A stretch of DNA of 64,000 bases from Phytophthora colocasiae (taxonomy: Eukaryota > Oomycota > Peronosporomycetes > Peronosporales > Peronosporaceae): the NCBI GenBank assembly GCA_018806915.1, contig JAGKQI010000097.1:62001-126000 (forward strand). The letters are read 5' to 3'. The notes below the pieces were generated by a model, which was given only the letters and a program-made list of their open reading frames with translations, had not been told where the DNA came from and did no database searches. Numbering within the stretch: the first letter of the stretch is position 1; each line of letters starts with the position of its first letter. The position numbers and the translations under genes were made by a program. Of the stretch, positions 42,979-54,717 are shown piece by piece.

Positions 42979-43374
42979 CTTTCAAATAATGAGGAAGAAA
43001 AGGACCGAAGGACCAATGATCTAAAATATCAGACGTCGGAATTGACACCGGTTATACGGTACTTTTGCAAAGACTGCAGAATGCATCCATGTGCGCGAAA
43101 GGGTTAATTAAAAAATAAAAACTTTTTCTCAAAATTTTTATTTTAGATAAAAGCTTTTAAAAGTTGTATTGCCCAAAATGATCATATTACAAGGCACAGC
43201 GCTCTATTCAGTCATATTGTGTAGTTATCCTTTTCCTGTCTCTGGGGTATCTGAGAGCTCAGCTAAGCTTGCTGTAGTGCTGTGGATTTCCACATGCCGT
43301 TAAGTTTGCTGTACGAGTGATCAGATGCGAATTTGCCAATAAAAAGAATCATTTCGCCATCGTGTATTTTTAGG
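42979..43374. other. CRN-2 upstream spacer
   Basis: AT-rich and probably containing the CRN-2 promoter in its left part. No other gene was recognised. Confidence 0.4.
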
Positions 43375-43710
43375 TTAAGCATCGCTAGAGTCGTTAAGCG
43401 AGTTGTCTTCAACACCCTCGTCTTCGATGAAGGTCTTGCGTACCAATGCACGACGCTCACGGTTGAACAAGGCAACCAGATCCTTGGTGATGTTCTTAGC
43501 AGGTTTTAGCGTCGGCTTCCAGCCCACTTAGTAGTAGGTTTTGTGCTTGACTACCACACGCTGGAGGAGACGACGCACACCGTACACCCCGTGAACCTGA
43601 GCTTCCGCGCCTTCTGTTGGCCCAATGAGCCACTCCGCGATGTCATCAAGCTCGACTAGGCCGCGGCCGCGCTTCTTCTTGTTCTCCTTGTTCTTGCGCT
43701 TGTCCTTCAA
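43375..43710 (-). pseudogene. Chromodomain-like remnant with one nonsense codon
   Basis: One frame runs from a Lys-rich start through ELDDIAEWLIGPTEGAEAQV, HGVYGVRRLLQRVVVKHKTYY, a TAA at 43528-43530, then VGWKPTLKPAKNITKDLVAL to a stop at 43375. The VxxLLxxxxxxxKxxYxVxWKPT pattern resembles a chromodomain, such as those ending some integrases. The single in-frame stop suggests recent loss, or a mis-assigned gene. Confidence 0.35.
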
Positions 43711-44131
43711 ACATGCAAAACTTACGCCAGGTCTTCCGCAATTTTTTCGTCCGTGTTAACCTCCTGCATTAGCGTGTTTCGAAGCATTCGCATAGATACA
43801 TCCATGATACGAACACTAGCTGCTTTGCACGCTCAATCCAGAGTTTCTTAAAGTTATGGTAGCTAATGACTGAAGTGATCGTCGGCATCATTGACTTATG
43901 GCTTGGTGATGAATGGCGAAGTGGTGCCCACGCGGTGAGAGTATTTTGTAATAATTGTTTGTTACCAAATAAATGGGCGTACAAAAAATAAATGGCCACG
44001 AGCAAGTAAGACAACAGTTACCGAATAAGTGGTCCGTTACCGAATAAGTGGTCCATTACTGAATAAGTGGCCTCATTCGCTAAAATCATGTTTTCGAGGC
44101 GTCTTTAAACGCTAGCCACTAGCTACTTGCT

Positions 44132-44945
44132 TTAATCTTGTGTTAGCTTCTTCAGCATGTAAGCTCGGAAAGTAGATGCTCTTCCAGTGTTGAATCCCGA
44201 CATCAGCATTTTGATGTCGTTCTGGATAGACGTCGTATTGGTCTTCTCGATGTGTGATGCGATCTTATGCATGTAGTACAGCATGTAGATACCACGTCCG
44301 AATTGTTTTTTTTGCTGAGGTTGTGTCCCACAGACGAGTGTGTCCGTGCAGATAGGAGATACCGTGCCGCACAACTCAGCCAGAATTTCGTTTGATGTAC
44401 CCGCACCGGCAAGGGGCGTGGTCTGTGATCTGGATGTAGGAGATGCCAAACCGGTAGCTCAACGTCCGAGATCCGTCGCTCCACAATTTCCATGAAATCA
44501 GCGACGTACTTCATGATTTCCTCCTCTTTCACTGCTCCAGACTGAGCGAAAATGGGGTAAACACATACTTGGAGTTGTGCACTTTAAGGCAAGAATCAAT
44601 GCGATACATGCGTGGTGCTGTCTTCATAGCACCTTCAACGACCAATAGACTCCAATGATCTAGATCCCAAATCGGAAGAAGCATGGCGGAGTACGCACTC
44701 CATTTCACCTTGTCGACAAGCTTTTTTACACCTGAAAAGTGACGTTTGCCACGACTTTTGATTTCGATGTGCCGGAAGAGTGACGTACCAAAACGTTTTA
44801 CGGGCCCTTCACTGCGATTGAGGCAATTGTAAATGGCGCAGTCAATTATCACATCCGCCACAGTGCCGTAGGGGTCAAGGGTCTTTAGACCATCGTTAAA
44901 AAATCTCGATAGTGCTCTTGTTTGACCACAGTGACGTTTCATCAT
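44132..44945 (-). pseudogene. Ulp1/C48-like protease remnant, catalytic Cys lost
   Basis: From 44945 leftward: VKKLVDKVKWSAYSAMLLPI then WDLDHWSLLVVEG carries the His-Trp of the C48 (Ulp1) family. After a frame change, PQQKKQFGRGIYMLYYMHKI aligns with the PQQxxxxDCGxYxLxYM motif. At the expected Asp-Cys position this copy reads Gly-Arg, because of a one-base change in an A8 run and a compensating one-base loss at the Cys codon (44305-44330). Relatives of this family remove SUMO-like modifiers, and C48 domains are often carried by transposons. Here the enzyme cannot be active. The last part ends AYMLKKLTQD. Confidence 0.6.
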
Positions 44946-44959
44946 TTCGAAATAAAAAT

Positions 44960-45290
44960 GAAAACGCGGATTGACTGCGTTAATAAGAAGTGCTCTTTAT
45001 ACATTTTGGGTTTTGGCAAGTTGGTCGCCTTTGGTTTCTGAACCAGGAGATCAACTTCATCATTAACTTCATCGCCAGGTCCATCAAAATCATCTGAAAA
45101 CGGGCCATCAACATCCGAATCCTCGGGATCAGGGTCATCTTCGTAGTCATCATGTTCATGTTCATGTTCATCTTCCTCTTCCTCTTCCTCCACTTCTTGC
45201 ATCTCTTCTTCCTCTCCTTCTTCCTCTTTTTCTTCCTCCTCTACTTCCTCCCCTTTTCCTCCCCTTCCTCTTCTTCTATGTTTACAGCGG
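44960..45290 (-). other. Acidic low-complexity tract
   Basis: The minus strand reads as a long Glu/Asp-rich stretch (MQEVEEEEEEDEHEHEHDDY and onward). It is produced by an uninterrupted pyrimidine-rich plus strand of TTCC/CTTCTT repeats at 45165-45270. It probably linked the HTH and protease parts. Confidence 0.55.
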
Positions 45291-45482
45291 CTTGAGGTCG
45301 GCTGCTGCAGATTGTACCATCTTGAGGATTGGACTGATTTTTATTCTAGTCGTGTAGTACGTTCTCCGTCCCAAAAGAGTCTTTCGCCTTAGTGCGTTTG
45401 ACGAATCTTGACACGTACACCGCTCAGGTACCTTCCTCCATCAACATGAACTCGGGAATCCTGTTGCAGTACGAAAACACGT

Positions 45483-45795
45483 CTAGGTAGGTTGGTTGTC
45501 CGTCTTCCCGCACGCATGTGGCGTAGTACTAGGCTCAAAAACTGGAAACTTCAGCTTCCTCCCCCCTCTCTTCGCCCTCTTTCTCTTCTTGTCGCTCTCA
45601 GATAGAGACGCTATTGCAAGTTCTGGATCAGGAAACTTCTTCGTCCACCTTGACAGTACACCTCGGCTCACACCCAGCTCTCGCGCAGCACGTGTAGGCC
45701 CCAATCCTCGTGAGATTTCCACTCTATAAGCGTATCTAGCTTCTCTTCAACCGTCAGTGACACACAGTTGTGGGTCGCAGCCCCTTCCATCGCGT
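45483..45795 (-). pseudogene. HTH DNA-binding fragment (pogo/Psq type)
   Basis: SLTVEEKLD is followed, after a one-base frame change, by VEISRGLGPTRAARELGVSR, GVLSRWTKKFPDPELA and a basic tail. The helix-turn-helix pattern with AARELGVSRGxLxRW matches the N-terminal DNA-binding domain of pogo/Tc-like transposases. It lies just inside the right terminal array, as expected for a transposase start. Confidence 0.55.
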
Positions 45796-45981
45796 GTAAA
45801 TTAGGTACCGTCACGCTCGCTCAGAAGAAAATTGTAGACTGGCTATTTAAGCCCAGTTTTACAACGGACCAATTATTTAGTTACAGGCCACTTCTTCTGT
45901 AACGGACCACTTTTTCTGTAACGGACCACTTATTCTGTACGGGTCACTTCGACTTTATTCTTGCTAATCGCATGTAATCTG

Positions 45982-48180
45982 CTAGCTCTCACTCATTTTA
46001 AAATGCAATCTTGGTGTGATCAGGAGCCGGATCAATGATCTGAGTAGTGGCAACGCGCAATTGATACCCCGAATAAGTTGTTTGAACGCACCTGATCGAT
46101 GAAGCTCTCGCAATTGTTTCAGTAACCCTGTGCCGAATTTGCGCTTAATATGTCGTTTCTCCATGAAATCAAACATGTTCTCTTCGGCCTGCTTTCCAAA
46201 ATGGAGAACGGCATCTGAATAGCTGCGCGAGGCTGGTTTCAACTTGACCCATCCGGAAGAAATAGCTTCATGAACGCCACAATTTGCTTTGACTGGGACT
46301 TGTATTTTCGATCATCACACTTTAACCCAAAGTCTTGGTGTCTTGGTGTACCATTAAAAAAATTGCTGCTGCCGCCTTGGAAGAAGATTTTGTTATCCGA
46401 CGTGCATCTATCGTTAGCATGCCCCCCCCCCCCCCCTCGTCTTGCTCCGTATTTTCCGCGTTGCTGGGAAGTTGAGTATCATGTTCTGCAGCTCCTAAGC
46501 GCATTTATTTTCGAGTTCTGCAATTTTTGCAGACTGCTCACGGTTCGCATCGAGCAATTGAGAAATTACAATATTTCGCTGATTGATGAGTTGTATTTCC
46601 CGCGAGAAGGGCGTCTTCTTCTCATCTGTATTTAGTAGAGACTCCATGACAATACTTTTAGCATCTCAACCGACAAAGTACCCAGACATATACGCATTTT
46701 GGTGGCGTATGGGTACATCGGATACCTGTCGATAACCGCTGGAAAATGTTGGATTAACGTCGCCGTAAGTAGATATGCCACCTGATTATCCAAATAATAA
46801 AACCCTTCAACAAAATGCAGGCTCGACGCAATACCAGATCGCGTAACTTTTGAATCTTGCTTCTTGTCTCCACGTTGAACCCAGCAAGCGATGGAATTGT
46901 TGGAGTGTCCGTTGACTTCCAACCACTTAAAACTTTCAAAGCCTTTGTATCCTCTCGAGTAGTGTTAAACACGTAAGCAAATGCTTTGTTTGGCGCAGAC
47001 ATATTCCGACTCCCGCGGTCAAAAATCCACTACGCACTTAGCATTGGGTCTCCGTTGGCATGCTGTGCACCTCCACGCCGGAAGGAATGCGACGATAAGT
47101 TTGGCGAAATATCGGCGTCGGCTTGACGAATACAACCTTAACAATCTGATTAACGTACACCTGCATCTTCAACTGAGCTGGGGCTCCGCGTTCTGTCCGT
47201 CCTGTATCTTTTCCAACCGTTGTGACATCATCCCTGTCATTACCATCACTACCGTGCTGAAGTACCTCAGCCAGGGGATTCTTGTCAAGCACCATCTGGA
47301 TGGCATCCTTTTCCACAGCTAACAGTTGTTTTAGGTCCAACAGAGAGGACACTAGAAACTCTTGCATGGCAAGTGCCATTGCAATAGCATGGAGAGGGCA
47401 CGTAACAAACGAGCTCTCATCGGGATAGAGTGACAGGCCTTGCTCTTCAGATGTCTTAGCGCGGATAAGGCGGATGAAGAAAACATTAGCTGCCGAAATT
47501 GTCAAATTACTTTTCTGAACAAAGGTAAGGTCAGACGCTCTTCCGAAAGCGTACACATGATAGCTAGTAAAGTGGCATCTTGGTAATCTTTTGCTTGGGC
47601 TGCATCAAAATAGATACCATCCATCAAAACGTTCAAATCTTGCTTGGTACACGGGGCAGCTTTGATCACTGTGCCGCCTTGTAGCCGCTTCAAACAATGG
47701 CGCTCAAGGATTCGACCCATTTTCACCAGCTGATGCTCGACCAGAGGACGCTCTTGGGGAAATTCATCCAGGAACCAGTATTTCACGTTGCGGTAACAGC
47801 TTATCACAGTACTGCGCTTTCGCGGTTCACCACTTTTCCCGTTCGAGAACGCGAGAAACATAGCACAGCGATCCATCAACTTCCTGAAAGCTGCGCCGGT
47901 GCCATCATCACGAAAAACAGAGCGCACAAAGACCATTGCCGTTTTTTCCGCTTCCAGAAACTCAAGAAAATGATGTTGAGCGCAGTTATCTGGGCACGCT
48001 TCGTGTTGTCCGGAGCGAGGTCTTGGAGGCTCATTCTTTAAGCAAGTGTAATATCGGTCGTGTGCTTGATATCCGTCAAATTCACGAATGCCTTGTTTTT
48101 GTATGTATAGATGGAATATGTGGCCTCCTTGCCGACACAAAATGTCGGCACATCTTTCGCCTAACCTCTATCCGCTGATT
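45982..48180 (-). pseudogene. Decayed Crypton (tyrosine recombinase) element
   Basis: Reading leftward: FLAFSNGKSGEPRKRSTVIS, YWFLDEFPQERPLVEHQLVK and LMDGIYFDAAQAKDYQDATL (48140-47502) are followed, with a frame change, by FGRASDLTFVQKSNLTISAA and ESSFVTCPLHAIAMALAMQE (47556-47038), NKAFAYVFNTTREDTKALKV then LSGWKSTD (47002-46754), and helical C-terminal pieces down to 45982. GRASDLTF supplies the first catalytic Arg region of tyrosine recombinases, and the whole resembles stramenopile Cryptons (CryptonS). Several frameshifts make it inactive. A C15 run (46422-46436) interrupts the C-terminal part. Cryptons integrate by recombination rather than by DDE chemistry, and no terminal repeats are expected. 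Confidence 0.65.
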
Positions 48181-48189
48181 GGCTAAAAA

Positions 48190-49204
48190 TAAATTTATAC
48201 TGGTACGCTATTTGCTGAAAACAGATTGAGAATCAACGATTGGTCATTTTTGGGCATACTGAAACAAGTCAAAAGGCAGGATGTTGGCCAAAACACGACA
48301 TTCATCCATGTCAAGAAGGACGATTTATAAGAAGGACAAGCCATTTCTGCCAATCAGAGGGATTGCTTTCCTCCCCCATGTCAAGAAGGACAAACCTAAA
48401 AGTTCAAGTGTAGAGGTCCTGTTGCGGTTTATTTTTTGTTGCATCCCTCACTCAAGATTTTCCTGTTAACTCCTTCGTTACCACGGTCTACGGTACAGAT
48501 TAGTCTTTCTAGTACTCTGTATTGTACAGATTAGTTAGAATTCATATTTTAATCAAGTTCAGCATACAAAGAGCAATACAACCGTGTGCTCCAAGTGTTG
48601 TTGGAAAGCTCGGCGCGATAATTCATAGTGGAACTTGTAGTGATTCATTCCCACCTTGAGGTCCAACTTGGACTCCATGAGCTCTCCCTGCATTTCGAAA
48701 GAAGATCCGCAATGACTAACATGGCCGAGTTGAGTTTCAACATAATTTGGTCGCGCCTCTCAAGGTTCGAGGAAGAGGCCACCAGAATAAGGGTATGGAA
48801 ATGCAAACACGTTACTACACGCCAGCTGGATGAAAGAACAGGAAAAACGCAGTGCGTCAAACGGATTACTTCTTAGGAGAAACGGAACTGCTACTAAACG
48901 TCCCAGACAGTGGTGGGGGCCTATTTTTGATATTGGAACGCAAGACGAAACATCTAAGCACTTTCATGTTGTGACTAGAGATTGAAGCGCCTATATTGAA
49001 GCGTCGGAAGAAGTGAAGGGAGTATGTGACTGCCCACGGCAATGCACAGGTCGAGGAAACAGCGCCAATTGTGGTGGATACTGACGACTACGCGGAGGAG
49101 AAGGAAGCGAAGAATGGACCCCCCCATGATCTCTACACAGAAGAAAAGGAAGAACTCGTTCTCGTTGCTGCTGACACCTAGGACATTATTCGGGTACTAC
49201 ACAA
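48190..49204. other. No recognised gene
   Basis: Contains a direct repeat of CATGTCAAGAAGGAC (about 48308 and 48380) and short frames only. The right part probably belongs to the piggyBac element's end. Confidence 0.4.
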
Positions 49205-51285
49205 TCTACAAGAACGGCAGAAGGAAATGATAGAGAAGCCGGCAGTGAAAGCGAGGGGTTCCTATCGTCTGGGGATGAAAAAGCCTTTGCGGGCACAGAT
49301 TGTCCAAGTGATGACGATATTGTTTTCAGCCGCAGTGGCGCAAATTCTACTGAGGTTGGTGTTGCAAGTGATAGAACTGATGGGCAACATGACGGCGAAG
49401 CTGAGAGTGGCGACATTGGTCAGAATGATGATACAACTCACAACACTCAGACAAGACATTATACCACGCATGAGGGGCTGACAAACGTCGAGTTGGCGGA
49501 GCTAGCAGCTCATGGTTGGGACGCTTTCGACGAGAGAGGAAGTACGTTCAATCCATTCATTTTCATTTCAAGCTGCTTACTAATGGTTTTTTTCTACGTA
49601 TTATAATTTGAACTATAGGCCGTCACGTTCGAATGGATGCAGTCGAACTTGAAGACTGCGCAGCAGAACCAACAGAGTTGACACGTCGTATCGGATTGAT
49701 CAAGGAGTACCTATTCTTTCTGATAATGAGGAAATCGCTGTAAATTAAGATCGCTGATGAGCCCAACCGTTATATTCGACAGCTGCGAGGCTACTCCCCA
49801 GCACAATGGTCTTCACGCAACCCACGAATTCGGAGGACAAACCCTTCGTACCGAGGACAAAGCCCAAGACAAATAAAGCGCGAGATGCGAGGCGTGAAAG
49901 AGATTCAGCCACATGAGCTCGTAATATTTATTGGGTTGCTCATTGCACGGTCTCTTTGCATGCACCGTGGCAGACTGGGAAAACATTGGGCAGTTGACGG
50001 AACTGGTGCAGTGCCCAAAGGAACGTTTGGGAGGTTTATGGCAAGTTACCGCTTCGAAGAAATTATTCGATATTTACATTTTAGCGACAATGACTCGGTT
50101 GAAGCGTCTCGCATGAAGACCTGGAAGATCCAGCCTGTACAAGATGCTTTGAATGAGGCCTTTCTTGCTGCTATGTCGACGGGCCGGCCGCGGTATATCC
50201 TTCGACGAAGCCGTAATTCCGATGCGCAGTAGATATAACCCTGTCCGACAGTTCATGATGGCAAAACCGCATAAGTGGGTCGCGACCACTTGTAGTTTTC
50301 CCTTAATAAACTTCAGCCCTGTGCAGCAAACCATACTGTATTAGCACCAACTACGTATATATAAATACATTGTCGAAACTCGGGTTTACCTGTAGCAGTA
50401 TCCGGTCTTTGCGTCGCACGTCATGTAGAGTTTAGTGAAAACGTTGAGGATTGGTCCAAATGCCGTCTTGATAAATATGGATCCTGTTCTACAAAGTGCA
50501 ATCAACCGTTTGATTGTGACCGATCGCTTTTATTCAAGCGTTCTCTTGTCTACAATTCTTCTCGAGCGACGTCTCTACCACGTTGGAACGATACGAACTG
50601 ATAGCAGAGGCTTTTGGGAATTCTATATCCTAAATGCCGCCAGTCCGCAAGCATCCAGCGTGGGGTGTATCGGCTGGCAAGATCTCTCAAGTTTCCTAAC
50701 ATGGTCATGGCGGAATGGATGGACAACCAGCCTGATTATTTTGTTGCAACGGGGTGTTCAACTGCACCAACAACATTGGGAAGGCGTGAAGGACCCGTCA
50801 TCAAGCAGGTTCCAGCTCCCCAATTGATCAAAGACCACAATGAACTGATGAGTGGAGTTGGACGTCACGATCAACTCCGGCTTCATCGGTTTTCCATCCA
50901 AATGGATGTCCGGCTGAAGAAGTACTACCACGCAATATTTGTGGGGTTAGTGGACATGGCTTTAGTGAACATGTATCTTATCTACAAGTCCCTGCATTTA
51001 CGCCTGTGGTCTGAGAAACCAACCCCGGATCGGTATACGTTTCTCGAAGGACTTCAATCTGTGCTTTTGGACCTTGGTCTAAGTGACTTTGAAGGTGATA
51101 CAAGCGTGGAAGCGCTGGTGTCACAGCCGGCAAAACACTCTGTTACAGTGCATTCGCTCGTCCATGAGAGCCACCAGCTAGTACAAGTCGAAGTGTTTCG
51201 ACATGTCCGCGATGGCGAGAAAAGGCGACAGTACAGTTGTAAGATCTGCTCAATGCTGCGGCGTCGCTTGAACAAGTCCGTTTGA
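49205..51285 (+). pseudogene. Decayed piggyBac transposase
   Basis: An acidic N-terminus (EAGSESEGFLSSGDEKAF onward) ends in AELAAHGWDAFDERGS, followed by a 77-bp GT-AG intron at 49542-49618. Then come PHELVIFIGLLIARSLCMHR, GTFGRFMASYRFEEIIRYLH then FSDNDS, and after a frameshift near 50195 ISFDEAVIPMRSRYNPVRQF with KPHKW. Further pieces are IVTDRFYSSVLLSTILLERR (around 50520) and IKDHNELMSGVGRHDQLRLH (around 50830). The DEAVIPMRSRxNPxRQxMxxKPxKW block is the piggyBac DDE core. The C-terminus at 51240 has CKIC, a piece of the usual Cys-rich end. At least three frame breaks make it inactive. TTAA-flanked ends were not located. Confidence 0.75.
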
Positions 51286-51410
51286 GAAACGACTTACTAC
51301 TGTCGAACTTGTTCGGAAGCCCATGGCGGTAGCCGCAGATCACCAGAACATACATGTATCACTCATGAAACGAAGATCTTGATCATGATGGATCAATGAA
51401 CTGGCTTTAA

Positions 51411-52485
51411 GACCCATTCCCAACCGGCCGCACCGCATCGCATCGCATCGCACATTTTTGCACCATGCGACCGCATGCGACCGATTCGGTTGGGACTGGT
51501 CATGCGACTTCAAACCACTGCCGCCGCTTCAGCTGTTCGCTCAGTTTAGATCTAGACGACAGGGAAGCACTCCGTTCCTGGGTAAGTGAACAGTACACGA
51601 ACTATTGCTACGCGATTCTAATGCTAGTAACGTTGATTGGTGTGAGCAGAATGTCATCCAGTGAGTATAATACGCGGGGCAATGATCAAATTCAGACGTA
51701 TGAGGCTGTTCATGATCAGGTATCGCTGCTACAGCATGCTGGGCGCTCAAATAAGCAATACTCTGAAGGACAGTCGATGCCTAGACTCATACAGGAGCAT
51801 CCACCGACATACCAGCAGTTGATCGGGGCTTCGCTGGTTACTGAAGCCCATTTACCGACCATGCATCAGCATTTTTCATCTCCGACGGGGCGATGTTGCT
51901 CATGCCTATTCAAAGCGAGCGCGGAAGGTGCCAATTGAATTGGATTCAGACAGCTCTATAGCTAGCGACGGGGTCTGTGATGGAGGAGCCAATTATAGTA
52001 CAGCAAATAAATCGGCTTCGACAGCAAAGCCCACCGATTCCTACGATACTTAGACAACGGATGAGTGAGCGCTCAGCATGCGAATACCATTGAATTCTCT
52101 CGCGCACAACACGCTGTTCTCCACCTCGACGACGGTATTTAGCGACGATGTATATCACAGCAGGCATTATAACAGCGACAAAATCTGCATCTTCGGCTGA
52201 TTGGGGGTGGCCATTCATCACTAGTGACAGCTAGACCTTTTGTGCAAGAATTTTTAGACAGCAAGGCAGCTTCAACACGATGGTTTCGATAGTCGAAGAG
52301 CGGACGCCGCGCGCTGATTGGTGTTTTTTTGGATAAGCCTCATGCGACGATTTTTTCACATGCGACCTATCGGTCGCATGAGCGTCTATTTTTGCACTCC
52401 GTCGCATGCGACCACCTACCCCACAAACCAATGGAGTGCCGAGAATTCGTCGCATGCGACCAAAAAATCGGGTTGGGAATGGCTC
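51411..52485. mobile_element. 1075-bp PIF/Harbinger-type non-autonomous element
   Basis: The terminal inverted repeats are GACCCATTCCCAACC at the left and the complement of GAGCCATTCCCAACC at the right (14 of 15 match). They are flanked by TAA at 51408-51410 and 52486-52488, the 3-bp duplication expected for PIF/Harbinger. Next to each end are several GCATGCGAC or GTCGCATGC words, many forming palindromes, probable binding sites. Interior frames (51465-51938 + and 51946-52221 -) have no recognised motif. It sits between the piggyBac and gypsy remnants. Confidence 0.78.
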
Positions 52486-52507
52486 TAAAGTTTCTGAAAA
52501 CACGTTC

Positions 52508-54230
52508 CTAATAGGCTTCTGCCACATCTTGGGCCGTTGTGATACTCATCGGCTTGCACATCACATATCCTGAAAACATATCCTGGAAGAGTAGAAGAAA
52601 GGTGTTGGCACGTGCTGACTTCGGCATGTGCGTCACAAAATCCATGGACACAACCTCAAATGGTCTGCTGGGTTCAATGTTCCCAGGTGACGGTCCAGGA
52701 TTTGGGGGTCGCCCCTTGCCACTAGCGCAGTCCACACCCTTCACGAATGTTTCCACATCGGCGTACATGCCCAACCAGTAGAACTCTGAACCCAGCTTCT
52801 CCAATGTTCTCTTGATTCCCTGATATCCACCTTGGTAGTCTTCATAAGCGTAATGTAACAAGTCTGAGTGCAAGTCTCTGGGAACTACCAGTCTGAGTTC
52901 ATCAACGTTGTCTTGGGACCGCTCCCTGGTAGCACGACTTAGGCGATACAGCACGTCTCTAGAATCCAAGACGAAATCATCAGCGATTCTTGCGAGCTTT
53001 CTTAGTCTGGGGCTTGGTAAGTATCCCACGTCTCCTTTCAGGAACTTCATGAGTTCAACCAAATACGGGTCTTGGTCCTGATGCTTGATTCGTCGCCATC
53101 GTTCTGCCTGGAACGCCAAAGGACTCAGAGGCTCCCGTTTATTGTCGTCTTCAGGCGGATCAGCATCATTCGGAACTTGAGTACGAGCCACAGCGACCAA
53201 TACCTTAGCCGATCTCGGCAAAGGCGCGGATGCTGGACCTGGAACGCTATCGGACTCTCGTGACGCATTGGTAGTTCGGATCCCTGAACTTCCGCGTCCG
53301 AGACTGAGCGAGGTTTCATCAACTTTTTTGGACCTTGGACACTAGCTGTAGGTGACTAGGAGCTCATGTATGCCATGTTCCAGCGCCATCTTCAGACCGT
53401 AAATCAGACCACAATACTCCGAATCGTTCACAGTGACATTCTTCAATGGGAATCCTCGGGCTTCCAGAACACTCCACCCAGGGAGCTTCCAGAGTATACA
53501 TCCACAACTCCCCAGTCGAGTAGACGTCTTCGCTGCGCCTTCGAAACTCAGAACATAACCCTGATAATCTACCTCTAGCATCTCCACACTGATCGGAACC
53601 GGCGGTTTGACTCGCCCCTTGGCCGGAATCAGGTTTTCAGAGACCTCATCAAGACGTTTTCGAGGAGTAATACCTGCACTGAGTATAGCCGGAAGTCCGT
53701 CCTCGTCACGCTGGATCCGGCGAATTTCCAGGTTCCAGTGTGACAATTTCAGACCCCACTTCACATTCCTACCATCAGTGGAATTCGACGTCAGTAAACA
53801 TTTCAGCACGGAGTATTGGGTATACACCACAATCACTGGACTTGACTCCACCAGAGCTCTGTTTTCCAAAACTCTGAGAATCGCAATCACCTCTTTCTCG
53901 GCGATATGATACCTGAGTTCAGCCTCATTCAGAACACGACCTGTGAACTGGACTGGGTGGATCACTCCATCGTACGCTTGCCCCAGGACTGCCGAAGCAG
54001 CCCAAGGGTTCGCGTGTGGAATGATGACAAACGGTTTGGTCCGGTCCGGGTGTCTGAGGAGTGGGGTAGAGACTATTTTGCGTTTCGGGAGCTCGAATGC
54101 TTCTCTAGCACAGGTCAGGTCTCGTCCAGTGCGAATTTGCTCGTCCGTCAACTCGTACAGGGTAGCAGCGATGACTGGTAAATCTTCAATAAACTTGTTG
54201 TAATAACTGAGACTTCCCATGAAACTCTAA
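52508..54230 (-). pseudogene. Ty3/gypsy pol remnant with a second RNase H
   Basis: Frame 54220-53342 begins in the connection after RT and contains the gypsy RNase H (KPFVIIPHANPWAASAVLGQ, LRYHIAEKEVIAILRVLENR). It then contains a second, archaeal-type RNase H (YVLSFEGAAKTSTRLGSCGC and VTVNDSEYCGLIYGLKMALE). Frame 53221-52508 carries the integrase zinc-binding and core parts (HYAYEDYQGGYQGIKRTLEK, PFEVVSMDFVTHMPK). In the first RNase H, TDAS is replaced by PHAN, as in this oomycete clade. RT proper and the end of integrase are missing: the right side is truncated at 54230 and the left side stops about 20 bp from the Harbinger element. It is dead. Confidence 0.7.
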
Positions 54231-54717
54231 ACTCCCTTTAGTGTGGACAGGAATGGTAGCTCTTCGATTCCTAGTACAGCATACGAGGCTGTTTATTTTT
54301 GAAGCTAATCTGTACAAGACATGGTGTGACACGAGAGTTGATGATCCTAAAAGATCGGATAGGGGTATTGCCCGGGCACGGGCCCCGACTACGCGATTCC
54401 CTGACGTACTTCGAAGTACCTCAGTATTTTTCTTGTTTATACGCTCAAGACTTACATTCACTATTTTTCAGCTCAGTCTCCGATTTGCATACATGTACAC
54501 ATCAGCATGCTCAACGGCTACATCGGCTTCAACTATCGCTCATAACTCCAGAATTCAAGCCATCGCTGTGCTCGATGGCACGTCGTCTGTAGTGGAGACC
54601 ATCAGGAATCTTTGTTCCGCTGCGCCACAATAGATGCCAGATTTGGCTGCACGTAGCTCCGTTTGTTGGACCGTTTGGGTCGTGCTGGCTAACCTTTTTG
54701 CAAAGGTGGCACTAGAA
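54231..54717. other. No recognised gene
   Basis: Plus-strand frames 54241-54633 and 54299-54592 lack motifs. The minus strand downstream of the tRNA-like sequence may be related to it. Confidence 0.35.

Larger units (their letters stand above)
43917..45951. mobile_element. DNA transposon with inverted arrays of a 19-bp repeat
   Basis: The ends are imperfect inverted repeats (CGAAGTG then CCC on both sides). Just inside each end is a tandem array of a 19-bp unit in opposite orientation. On the left, TTACCGAATAAGTGGTCCG-type units start at 44018, 44037 and 44056, with two more diverged units before them. On the right, CGGACCACTTTTTCTGTAA-type units start at 45865, 45884, 45903 and 45922, spaced exactly 19 bp. 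The interior reads leftward: an HTH segment, a long acidic tract and a Ulp1-like protease. No DDE transposase was seen, so it was probably moved in trans or by an unrecognised enzyme. No clear target duplication was identified. Confidence 0.72.

Noticed and set aside
46422..46436. Run of 15 C, considered as a structural or regulatory feature
   Set aside because: An ordinary homopolymer in decaying DNA; its length may also be a sequencing artefact. The same applies to G9 at about 7350 and C8 near 12155.
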